The notes below the pieces were generated by a model. The model had not been told where the DNA came from. It searched no databases and saw only the letters and a program-made list of their open reading frames with translations. From assembly GCA_937951995.1 (NCBI GenBank), contig CALGAG010000019.1, positions 1 to 19,657 on the forward strand: 19,657 bases of DNA, in the 5' to 3' direction. This document shows, piece by piece, positions 7,573-15,409 of this stretch (the first letter of the stretch is position 1; each line of letters opens with the position of its first letter). Made by a program: the position numbers and the translations under genes. This DNA is from an uncultured Bacillota bacterium. GTDB taxonomy: Bacteria; Bacillota; Clostridia; Tissierellales; Tissierellaceae.

Positions 7573-8288
7573 TGGGAAGGTATGGATACCCCAAACAGGC
7601 TTCTGCAGCCGAGAAAAAAGCCAAGGCAACCAAGGCTCTGGAGAAACTGAGAAAAAAGAATCCTGACATTGAACCTGTAATCATAGAAGGAAGGGCCTTG
7701 GTAAAGACTTGGTGGGGTAAGGCCTGGAACCAGAATCTTGAAAGCTACGCTGATTACAGCAACAGGATTGCCAGAGGGAGAAGCTATGTGAAGAATAACG
7801 CTGTTCTTGACCTTAAGATAGGTGAAGGGGTGGTGGTGGCACTTGTTCAGGGAAGTGGCTCAAAGCAATATTCTGTAAGAATAGAGATTGATACCCTTAG
7901 TGATGACAAGTGGAAGCAGGTCACAGAAATCTGCAACAATAGAATCGAGAATCTTGAACAGTTGATAGAAGGCAAGTTTCCAGAGGAGTTGGAGGTTCTG
8001 TTTAAGGAAAGGAAATATGGATTATTCCCTTCCCCTAGTGAAATCCGGTTTGGATGCAGCTGTCCCGACTGGGCTGTAATGTGTAAGCATGTTGCAGCTG
8101 TTTTGTATGGAGTGGGTGCAAGACTTGATCATGACCCAATGCTTTTCTTTACCTTGAGGGATATTGATGGTAAAGAGCTTGTCAGAAAATCAATGGAAAG
8201 CAAGTTGGATAATATGCTAAAGAATGCTGGGAACAAAAGCGATAGGCAAATAGATATTAGGGAAGCAGAGGAGATATTTGATTTATAG
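7572..8288 (+). CDS. SWIM zinc-finger protein (YwqB-like partner of the SNF2 ATPase)
   Basis: The start is ATG 7572, whose A is also the last base of the helicase TGA (TGATG, a translational-coupling arrangement), with GGAGGT at 7558-7563 inside the helicase gene. A TTG one codon earlier would lie too close to that site. The product is 238 residues. The SWIM motif CxCx6CxH is complete at C162, C164, C171 and H173 (CSCPDWAVMCKH), followed by AAVLYGVGARLDHDP, as in bacterial SWIM proteins that accompany SNF2 ATPases. The first 30 residues are Lys/Ala rich and likely bind nucleic acid. A Trp-rich segment (TWWGKAW, about 46-52) is typical of the family. It most likely provides DNA or protein contacts for the helicase product. 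No second enzymatic domain is visible. Confidence 0.92.
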   Translation: MGRYGYPKQASAAEKKAKATKALEKLRKKNPDIEPVIIEGRALVKTWWGKAWNQNLESYADYSNRIARGRSYVKNNAVLDLKIGEGVVVALVQGSGSKQYSVRIEIDTLSDDKWKQVTEICNNRIENLEQLIEGKFPEELEVLFKERKYGLFPSPSEIRFGCSCPDWAVMCKHVAAVLYGVGARLDHDPMLFFTLRDIDGKELVRKSMESKLDNMLKNAGNKSDRQIDIREAEEIFDL

Positions 8289-8472
8289 ATTGTCAGTAAG
8301 GGGCAATCTGCAGCTTGGATATGAGCTATTTAAAGTAAATTTAGTATGACATTGGAGTAAGGATATTCATTTCTAGGTGAAGGAATTCCACTTTTCACGA
8401 GGGTAAATCATAAACTTGAAAAGATAAACATAGACACCGAATTGGAGGAATATTAGTGAGGTGAAATGAACA

Positions 8473-9078
8473 ATGAAAATAGTATTTAGGACAATGATTA
8501 TAGTAGTTTTGATACTTGCACTTGTAATTGTTGGAGCACTTTTAATGAGCAATGATACACTATTTCAAACCAAGACAAATATAACGTCGGAAGCAGCACT
8601 TATACAGGATAGATTGGTTGAACTATCTGAATGGACAACTCTTAGGTATGATTATAGCAACGTCATTATTAGTCGTACGGAAAGGACACTATCTTTAGGT
8701 GTCACTGATATCAATTACGGGGAAGCCATAAGATTGATTGAGTATTCGGGATACCTGAAAGTAGGAACTGACCTATCAAAACTTCAAATCTCTTACAATG
8801 AGGAGACAGAAAAGATGTTTATCAGGGTTCCAAAATCAAAAATCCTTGATAATGTTGTGGATACTGATTCGGCAATTGTGGAAGACGTTAAGGGCAATAT
8901 ATTTTCGGATTATCCTACACAAATAATCTTTGATGAGATCAATGCAGAGAAAAAGCTTCTGGAAGAAGAAAAAGTCAGACAGGGATTTTTGGATGAGGCT
9001 GACATAAGGATACACTCCCTCTTGACATCGTTTTTAGCAACAAATGGGTACAATGATGTGGTGATTGAGTTCTATTGA
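8473..9078 (+). CDS. membrane-anchored DUF4230-family protein
   Basis: This 201-residue protein starts at an ATG with GAGGTGA eight bases upstream. Residues about 7-27 are one hydrophobic segment after a short basic start, giving an N-in, C-out anchor. Residues about 45-190 fit DUF4230: an ELSEWTTLRYDYSNVI strand region, then GYLKVGTDLSKLQISYNEE and a FIRVPKSKIL strand, and a C-terminal helix rich in Glu and Lys. The function of DUF4230 is not established. The protein lies alone, with no clear terminator before or after it. Placement in the family is from remembered patterns; topology is from the sequence. Confidence 0.75.
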   Translation: MKIVFRTMIIVVLILALVIVGALLMSNDTLFQTKTNITSEAALIQDRLVELSEWTTLRYDYSNVIISRTERTLSLGVTDINYGEAIRLIEYSGYLKVGTDLSKLQISYNEETEKMFIRVPKSKILDNVVDTDSAIVEDVKGNIFSDYPTQIIFDEINAEKKLLEEEKVRQGFLDEADIRIHSLLTSFLATNGYNDVVIEFY

Positions 9079-9173
9079 TTAAGATAAGGAATTTCATATG
9101 CTAAAAATAGATGAACATGCTAGAGACTAGATTTGAAAAATTAGATAAATTCAAAAGGGAGGCTTGAGTTCAT

Positions 9174-10598
9174 ATGAAACATGTTGATATGTTGGTCCAT
9201 GCTAAGCATATGTTCACCATGACAGGAGAGGGTGTGGGCTACCAAGCGGAAAGATCCATGGTGGTTGATAGGGGTGTGATACTGGAAATTGCTCCGACAG
9301 GTGAGGTGAAGAGGGAGTATGAATCTGACCAGGTTCTTAATTTAGAGGACCATGCGGTATTTCCAGGGTTTATCGATGCCCATATGCATACCGGCCTGTG
9401 TATAATGAGGGGTCTTGCCCAGGATACCAACAACTGGATGATGTATGGTCTCCAGCCCTTTGACAATGCTGCAACCGCCAGGGAAAAGTCTGCAGGCAGT
9501 AAATTGGCAATTATTGAGGCCATTAGGGCTGGGACCACAACACTTGGAGATTTTGAGGACGGTATGGATTCCACATGTGAGTTCATAGACAAGGTTGGGG
9601 CAAGGGGAAATATCACCCAGACAGTTCGTGAGGCTAAGAGAAGGGTCTATGATCCCGGAGAGCTTTACGAGTTTGACAGGGCTCTTGGAGAGAAGAGTCT
9701 TGAAAAGAACATCCAGCTTTACGAAAGGTGGCACAACAGGTCGGATGGAAGAATCAAGATCCTTTTTGGGCCACAGGGTGCAGATTTTCTTAGCCAGGAT
9801 CTTCTCCTGAAGGTCCAGGTAATTGCCAAGGAGAGGAATACTAAGATACATATGCATACCCAACAGGGAGACAGGGAAACCTATCAGGTTGAAAAAAGAT
9901 ATGGTAAAAGGCCTGTTGAATGGCTAAGGGAGATTGGATATTTGGATGAAACCCTGATTGCTGTTCACCTCACTGATGCAGATGATAATGAGGCAGCTTT
10001 GGTTGCACGAAGTGGAGCATCCATGATCGTGTGCCCAGGTTCCATTGGTATCATCGATGGCATAGTTCCTCCATCAAAGGTATTCCAGGATAATGGTGGG
10101 TATGTTGCCTTGGGATCTGACCAGGCACCAGGAAACAACAACCATAATATTATAAACGAAATGAAGCTTGTTACACTGTTTAACAAGATAAAATATACTG
10201 ACCCTGAGGTTATGCCTGCCTGGAAGGCATTGAGGATGGCGACAATTGAAGGTGCCAAGGCTATTGGTCTTGGAGACTCGATCGGGTCCCTTGAAAAGGG
10301 GAAAAGGGCGGATTTTATAGCAATTGACCTTAAAAAGCCAACAATGCTGCCTTTATATACAAAGCCAATGAGAAACATTGTTCCCAATCTTGTATATAGC
10401 GCCAGAGGAGATGAGGTTGCACTTTCTGTTGTCGATGGACGAATAATATACTCAGAGGGTAAGATTTTGGCCATAGATGAAAGTGAGATCCTCAACCAGG
10501 TAAGTGGCTACACAGAAGGTATAGGTGAAAGGGCAGCAGATGAATTTTGGAGGGTAAATGGAACTAATGCTGTGTTTATGAGAGAGGACAAGCTGTAG
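9174..10598 (+). CDS. metal-dependent amidohydrolase of the chlorohydrolase/deaminase (ATZ/TRZ) type
   Basis: The 474-residue enzyme begins at an ATG 11 bases after GGGAGG. The TIM-barrel metal site is visible: HMH (H70 and H72) after FIDA, H228 in HMHTQQGDRE, H265 in AVHLTD, and D316 in LGSDQAPGNN. The C-terminal segment GDSIGSLEKGKRADFIAIDL is the usual beta-sandwich closure of this family, whose members deaminate or dechlorinate purines, pyrimidines and triazines, often as adenosine, guanine or methylthioadenosine deaminases. In the well-known members a Glu stands three residues after the third ligand His (HxxE). Here that position is Gln231, so the substrate or chemistry may differ from the named enzymes. 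I give no symbol. The gene sits alone between DUF4230 and a gene remnant. Confidence 0.88.
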   Translation: MKHVDMLVHAKHMFTMTGEGVGYQAERSMVVDRGVILEIAPTGEVKREYESDQVLNLEDHAVFPGFIDAHMHTGLCIMRGLAQDTNNWMMYGLQPFDNAATAREKSAGSKLAIIEAIRAGTTTLGDFEDGMDSTCEFIDKVGARGNITQTVREAKRRVYDPGELYEFDRALGEKSLEKNIQLYERWHNRSDGRIKILFGPQGADFLSQDLLLKVQVIAKERNTKIHMHTQQGDRETYQVEKRYGKRPVEWLREIGYLDETLIAVHLTDADDNEAALVARSGASMIVCPGSIGIIDGIVPPSKVFQDNGGYVALGSDQAPGNNNHNIINEMKLVTLFNKIKYTDPEVMPAWKALRMATIEGAKAIGLGDSIGSLEKGKRADFIAIDLKKPTMLPLYTKPMRNIVPNLVYSARGDEVALSVVDGRIIYSEGKILAIDESEILNQVSGYTEGIGERAADEFWRVNGTNAVFMREDKL

Positions 10599-10602
10599 GT
10601 TA

Positions 10603-10746
10603 CTAGTTTTGGATTAGACACTTCAAGGCCTTTATGTTATCCTGGAAATCCAGCCCCCACAAAACCCCGAAGCATCTTTCCTTTAGCTTATTCTTCAGTT
10701 TATACAATGCCTCTTCATAGGTTTTTTGAGTCTTAATTTCAATCAT
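10603..10746 (-). pseudogene. N-terminal remnant of a DUF302-domain gene
   Basis: On the - strand an ATG at 10746 opens a 47-residue frame ending at TAG 10605-10603. It reads MIEIKTQKTYEEALYKLKNK and then KERCFGVLWGLDFQDNIKA. This closely follows the start of DUF302 proteins (about 125 residues, with a TYEEA helix and an FGVL strand), then diverges after KA and stops. The C-terminal two thirds are missing and no good ribosome site precedes the ATG, so it is most likely a decayed fragment. Its last base lies five bases from the amidohydrolase stop. It explains much of the 347-base gap 10599-10945; the rest (10747-10945) holds a promoter and otherwise nothing I can identify. Confidence 0.6.
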
Positions 10747-10877
10747 TGCTAACTAAGGCGGTCTAGATATTCCACTCACCTGGAATAATGCATTAGTTTG
10801 TCAATTTTAGAGTTTAGTGCTGCTAGGGGTTGTTCATCCAGAGATTGGAAAATAAATACAATTTCACCAGAAAATGT

Positions 10878-10904
10878 TTGAAATACTTATTAATATGTTA
10901 TAAT
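10878..10904 (+). promoter_or_regulatory. probable promoter of the diguanylate cyclase gene
   Basis: A perfect TATAAT at 10899-10904 is preceded by TTGAAA at 10878-10883, 15 bases away (16 if TTTGAA is used), which is slightly short. The gene ATG follows at 10946, leaving a leader of about 35 bases with GGGTGAG as the ribosome site. Confidence 0.5.
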
Positions 10905-10945
10905 CTCAGTAATAGCATCAGAGAAAATAAGTTGGGTGAGAAATT

Positions 10946-12442
10946 ATGAGGTTGCTTATTTGGATAATCAACAGGGCAGCACTAATTGCAATTACAATAC
11001 TAGTGGCAGCACTTGTGCTGTTTTCTTTTATGGACTACAGTGAGGCTTCTGGCGCCAGTGCTGGAAGTGATCCAATTGTTTTTCTTGGCAACGAAAATCT
11101 CGCTCCAATTGTCTACAACGACCATGGAAGGGCAAAGGGTGTGGCTGTTGATATTGTTGAAGCCCTAGGAGAAAGGATTGGGCATGATATCGAAATAAGG
11201 GCCATTAATTGGGACAGTGCTCAAGAGGTGGTCTTACATGGGGAAGCAGATGTACTTATCCATATAAATCCAGATCCTGAGAGGAAAGAGCTTTATGATT
11301 TTTCAATAGGCATGCTTGAATCTGAGTTTTCTATATTTACAGGAGTTGGAAATGCTGGAATAAGGAGTGTTGAGGACCTGGTGGGGAGGACGGTTGGAGT
11401 CGAGCCTGGTGGATATCCAATGAAGTTGATTGAGGATAGGGAAGGAATTTCCATTGAGTTGATCTATGACTGGGAAATGGCGTTTCAGGATCTTTCAAGC
11501 GGTGAGCTAGATGCCATAATAGTGGATAGGTGGATAGGTGAATACGAGCTGGCCCAGAGCAAGGTTGATGGAGTAAGAATAGTGGAGGAACCAATTGAGA
11601 CCCAGTTTTCCAGAATGGCTGTAAGAAAGGGAAATGAAGAGCTTTTAGTTGAAATCAACTCATCTCTGACAAAAATGCACGATGATGGCACAATAGAAAG
11701 GATACTTAACACGTGGAAAGGTTCCAGGATTGTATACCTCACTGAGGATAGGTACAGGAGAATTTTTACGCATTCTGTGCTAGCATTACTTGTTTTCGTA
11801 GTATTGATTTCAACCTACACCATAAATAAGTACAAGAAACTGAGTAAAAAGCTGGAGGCTGATGTAAGGGAAGGGACAGCCCAACTCCATGTGACAAATG
11901 AGCTCTTAAGGGAGGCTAATATTGAGCTTAAGCGAATATCCATGGTTGATGGATTAACATCCATTGCAAACAGGAGAAGCTTTGACGATGCATATGATAA
12001 GGTGTGGAAGCTCAGTTTAAGAGAAGAGAAGTCCTTGTCAATTATAATGATGGATATTGATAATTTCAAGGCCTACAATGACACCTATGGCCACCTGGCT
12101 GGGGATGACACCCTTAAGAGTGTGGCAAAGGTACTTAAGAACTCCGTAAACCGTCCAGGAGATATGGTTGCTAGGTATGGTGGAGAGGAGTTTGTAGTTC
12201 TTCTTATGAATACCGATGAGACGGGGGCAAAGATCATTGCTGAGCGAATCAGAAAACGCACTGAGGACCTTGGGATAGTGAATGAGAAGGTGGATTCAGT
12301 AATAACAATAAGTTTAGGGGTTGCTTCATCAATACCAAAACCCGAAATGCTTCCGGATGACCTGATTGATTCTGCTGACAAGGCATTGTACAAAGCAAAG
12401 AAGGAAGGCCGAAATAGGGTTGAAGTAGCTGGTAAGGTGTAA
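10946..12442 (+). CDS. membrane diguanylate cyclase with periplasmic solute-binding (SBP_bac_3-like) sensor
   Basis: This 498-residue protein makes cyclic di-GMP from two GTP. Residues about 9-27 form the first membrane segment, about 45-260 an extracytoplasmic amino-acid-type solute-binding domain (DPIVFLGNENLAPI at its start, then the VDIVEALGERI helix and a RTVGVEPG strand), about 273-293 a second membrane segment, about 295-333 a coiled coil, and 335-495 the GGDEF domain. The catalytic motif is GGEEF (412-416), an active variant; the metal/GTP segment DIDNFKAYND starts at D370. RPGD at 403-406 lies exactly five residues before GGEEF and is the product-inhibition I-site RxxD. All key residues are present, so it should be active and feedback-inhibited. 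The likely signal is a small molecule bound outside the membrane; which one cannot be told. Confidence 0.93.
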   Translation: MRLLIWIINRAALIAITILVAALVLFSFMDYSEASGASAGSDPIVFLGNENLAPIVYNDHGRAKGVAVDIVEALGERIGHDIEIRAINWDSAQEVVLHGEADVLIHINPDPERKELYDFSIGMLESEFSIFTGVGNAGIRSVEDLVGRTVGVEPGGYPMKLIEDREGISIELIYDWEMAFQDLSSGELDAIIVDRWIGEYELAQSKVDGVRIVEEPIETQFSRMAVRKGNEELLVEINSSLTKMHDDGTIERILNTWKGSRIVYLTEDRYRRIFTHSVLALLVFVVLISTYTINKYKKLSKKLEADVREGTAQLHVTNELLREANIELKRISMVDGLTSIANRRSFDDAYDKVWKLSLREEKSLSIIMMDIDNFKAYNDTYGHLAGDDTLKSVAKVLKNSVNRPGDMVARYGGEEFVVLLMNTDETGAKIIAERIRKRTEDLGIVNEKVDSVITISLGVASSIPKPEMLPDDLIDSADKALYKAKKEGRNRVEVAGKV

Positions 12443-12476
12443 TGATTAGAATATTAAACCATTTGGCTGATAATAA

Positions 12477-12527
12477 AAAATATCCCTTTGTTCTGCATTG
12501 TAATATTACAGAACAAAGGGATATTTT
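12477..12527. terminator. bidirectional intrinsic terminator between the cyclase gene and ptb
   Basis: A 19-pair perfect inverted repeat (12477-12495 with 12509-12527) has a 13-base loop. T-rich ends exist on both strands; the - strand reads a run of six Ts after the stem, so it is probably stronger for the convergent ptb message. It lies 34 bases after the cyclase stop and 48 bases from the ptb stop. Confidence 0.85.
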
Positions 12528-12574
12528 ATGATGGGAAGTTATATTATCAGCACATTTTATTGTGTGGAAATCCT

Positions 12575-13480
12575 TTAAATTTGACTGCTCAGATAGCTTG
12601 AAGCAGCAATAGAAACTAGTTTGTCATCAACTGAATCTGACCTTGAGGTCATAACAATTGGGCTTTTGGTACCAATAATAACAGAGCCTATTCTTTTTTG
12701 TGCAAAATAGGTTATGGCCTTGTGCAGCACATTGCCCATCCGGATATCTGAAACTGCCAGTATGTCAGCCACTCCTGCAACTGGTCCAGATACACCCTTG
12801 TGATCTGCTGAGGCTTTTGAAATTGCATTATCCAAGGCAAATGGTCCGTCGATGATGCAGTTCTTAATTTGACCCCTGTCATTCATTTTACTCAGTACGG
12901 CTGCATCAAGAGTTTCCTGCATATTTGGGTTCACTGTTTCCAAAGCTGTTATCATTGCAACCTTTGGGCAGTCATATCCAAATTTTCTAGCCAGGTATAC
13001 TGCATTGTTGACTATACTAATCTTGTCTTCCAAGGTTGGGTTAATGTTCATGGCACAGTCAGTAATAAAGTTTAGACCTGATCCATCGATTTTGTCGGTA
13101 ATTGTAATTTGTGTAATGATTGAACCTGTTCTTAAACCCTTTTCTTTATCCAATACCGCTCGTAAGAAGGTTGCTGTTGAGATTAGACCCTTCATTGGCA
13201 TTTGAGCTTTTCCAGTTGTCACCAACTCTACAGCTTTATCTGCACAACTTTTATCATCATAGGCTTCAACGATTGTGACATCTTTAAGATTATAATTTCC
13301 TTCAGCGATGTATTCTTTTATTGTCTCTGGATTTCCAACAAATATGAAGTTGGAGATACCTTTACTGATTGCAGTCTCAGCTACGCTTAGAATATCATGG
13401 TCTGCAGCCTGTGCTACAGCAATAGTATTTTTTGGCAGGTCTTTAACCTTATCCAGTATATCATCAAGTGATTTAATCAT
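12575..13480 (-). CDS. ptb: phosphate butyryltransferase
   Basis: The 301-residue product matches phosphate acetyl/butyryltransferases of the Ptb kind: short length (Pta is longer), IAVAQAADHDILSV at the start, the segment MPMKGLISTATFLRAVL, ALETVNPNMQ, then DGPFALDNAIS and RMGNVLHKAITYFA near the end. It converts butyryl-CoA and phosphate to butyryl phosphate and CoA, the step before butyrate kinase makes ATP. The start ATG is at 13480 with GGAAGGAG six bases upstream, so the translation signals are good. It follows the broken butyrate kinase gene by 36 bases in the same direction, so any transcript would come through that gene, whose promoter is lost. Related branched-chain acyl-CoAs may also be substrates. 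Confidence 0.93.
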   Translation of the reverse strand: MIKSLDDILDKVKDLPKNTIAVAQAADHDILSVAETAISKGISNFIFVGNPETIKEYIAEGNYNLKDVTIVEAYDDKSCADKAVELVTTGKAQMPMKGLISTATFLRAVLDKEKGLRTGSIITQITITDKIDGSGLNFITDCAMNINPTLEDKISIVNNAVYLARKFGYDCPKVAMITALETVNPNMQETLDAAVLSKMNDRGQIKNCIIDGPFALDNAISKASADHKGVSGPVAGVADILAVSDIRMGNVLHKAITYFAQKRIGSVIIGTKSPIVMTSRSDSVDDKLVSIAASSYLSSQI

Positions 13481-13516
13481 AGTGCTCTCCTTCCGTTAGT
13501 TCATTGATTTTAGTTT

Positions 13517-14248
13517 CTAATTGTATTCCTGAATTTCCCAGTGTCCTTCGATGGCATTCATTGTACCATCAACCAATGATGCAAGCTCATCCTCACCAGG
13601 ATATAGGTGAACTGGGGCAATGAATCCACACCACGCAGTAAGTCCATCGACAATATATTTTGAGTATGCAAGGCCACCAGTAAATGCAATTGCATCAACC
13701 TTACCTTTAAGTGTTACAGCTGCCGATCCAATGCTTTTTGCAATCTGATATATCATGGAGTCGTAAACTTCCTTAGCGTAAGTATCTCCATCCTCAATCA
13801 TCTTCTCAACTTCCCTAGCATCTTTTGTTCCCAGGTGAGCAAAGAGCCCTCCTTTTCCGTTTACCATCCTATAGAGTTCCTCATACTTGTATTCACCTGA
13901 ATAGGCTGCCTTTAACACTTCTCCAATTGGTAGGGTGCCAGCTCTTTCAGGTGCCATTGGACCATCACCATCAAGTCCATTGTTTACATCCTCAACCATG
14001 CCCTTTTTATGAGCAGCTATGGACATTCTCCCACCCATATGTATAATTATTGCGTTTAGTTCACTGTAGTCTTTTCCAAGATCAGCAGCCAGTCTTCGAC
14101 CTACACTCTTTTGATTAAGTGCCTGATACCAACTCTTCCTGCTGATGCCTTTCCAACCAGTATATCTGGCTTCCACAATCAACTCATCAATACAAGGAAT
14201 GTATGACCAGGTTGCGAAGTTTTCCCTGACGCCGATTCCTTTCTTCAT
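13517..14248 (-). pseudogene. buk: 5'-truncated butyrate kinase gene
   Basis: Homology to butyrate kinase (normally about 355 residues) runs from roughly C19 of this 243-residue frame (nt ~14194) to the end: RKSWYQALNQKSVGRR, NAIIIHMGGRMS, NNGLDGDGPMAPERAG, FTGGLAYSKY and a GEDELASLVDG tail. The N-terminal third, including the first phosphate-binding loop (NPGSTSTK type), is absent, so the encoded protein cannot be a complete ATP-dependent kinase. The nominal ATG at 14248 has no ribosome site, and the first 18 residues match no Buk sequence; they are antisense to the adjoining dctM. The phosphate-2 loop is HMGGRMS rather than the usual HMGGGTS. The break coincides with the dctM break near 14195. 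The promoter of buk-ptb is also missing. Confidence 0.85.
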
Positions 14249-15350
14249 GATTATGGGGGAGGTATTCTATCAGTCAGGTTTGGTTTCCAGAACCTTGGAC
14301 TCCTTATCAAAATTCGTCAAGAAAGTACCTGGTAGACTTAGTATTATAACCTTGCTGGCAGGAGGAGTTTTTGCAGCACTATCAGGTTCAGTTGTAGCAA
14401 ATACAGCCATGTTCGGATCTCTGATGCTTCCTGACATGATGAAAAGAGGCTACAATAAGTCCCTGATTGCAGGCTCGATTATGGCTTCGGGCGCTTTGGC
14501 CATGGTAATCCCACCAAGTGCTTTGGCGGTATTGCTTGGATCAATATCAGGAATATCAGTAGGTAAAATCCTAATTGGTGCAATCCTACCAGGGGTCCTA
14601 CTTATGCTTATGTATATAATTTATGTTATGGTAGTTTGCATAATAAAACCACATTATGCACCTTCCTATGAAGTGGAAAAGACTCCTTTGAAGGAAATGC
14701 TGGTAACTGCAGCTAGAGATCTTCTTCCATTGGGATTCATATTCCTAGCTGTTATGGGGATCATTTTCACTGGTGTTGGAACTCCAACAGAAGCAGCTGC
14801 AATTGGCGCATTGGGCTCATACGTACTGACAGCCTTCTATGGCAAATTATCTATCAAGTTAATTGTTGATACACTGGTGGATTCACTTAAGGTTACATCA
14901 ATGGTACTGATTATTATTGCAGGATCTGCTGGTTTTAGCCAAATTCTAGCTATGACAGGTGCAAGTAGAGAAGCGGTAATTGCGATAATGGATCTTTCAA
15001 CATCACCGATCCTGATACTTGGACTGATGCTGACAATAATCGTAGTTTTGGGTTTCTTCATGGAACAGACAGCTATAATGATGATTACCCTACCGATTAT
15101 GATGCCAGTAATTATAAATCTGGAAATAAATGCAATTTGGTTTGCGGTTATGTATCTGATTTGTTTGCAAATTGGTCAGCTTACGCCACCGGTTGGACTT
15201 GCCCTATTCACAATGAAGGGTGTATCTCCTCCAGAGGTTAAAATGACTGATATATACAAGGGAGCAGTTCCTTTCCTTGCTATGGATGTACTTGCATTGT
15301 TTATCATAGCATTGATACCTGCTTTGGTAACCTGGTTGCCAAGCCTGTAG
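14199..15350 (+). pseudogene. dctM: 5'-truncated TRAP transporter large permease
   Basis: Codons from about 14199 read MYDQVAKFSLTPIPFF and MGEVFYQSGL, the part of DctM that normally starts about 45-50 residues in. It then continues with PGRLSIITLLAGGVFAALSG, IPPSALAVL, GVGTPTEAAAIGALG and QIGQLTPPVGLALF to a normal end. About ten hydrophobic segments are present, but the extreme N-terminus is gone and no ribosome site precedes any start. The frame is open upstream to 14145 only through the antisense of buk. DctM forms the sodium-driven translocation channel with DctQ. DctQ is also absent here although it usually lies directly before dctM. The gene is likely inactive, or the join is artificial; see the junction finding. 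Confidence 0.85.
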
Positions 15351-15409
15351 TCAAGTAGTAACTTAGATTGTCTGGATTTCAAACCAAAATATGAAAAGGA
15401 GGCAGGACA

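Noticed and set aside
2526..8288. A new defence system made of nuclease, AhpD-like, SNF2 and SWIM genes
   Set aside because: The nuclease is exported, the AhpD-like protein is a redox type, gaps separate the groups, and no known defence marker is present; co-direction alone is not enough.
8286..8310. Small inverted repeat AGATTG / CAATCT just after the SWIM gene
   Set aside because: Six pairs with a long loop and no T-run; not a credible terminator.
14145..14198. First 18 codons of the extended dctM frame and a possible ATG start at 14145
   Set aside because: They are the antisense of butyrate kinase coding sequence, match no DctM N-terminus and have no ribosome site.
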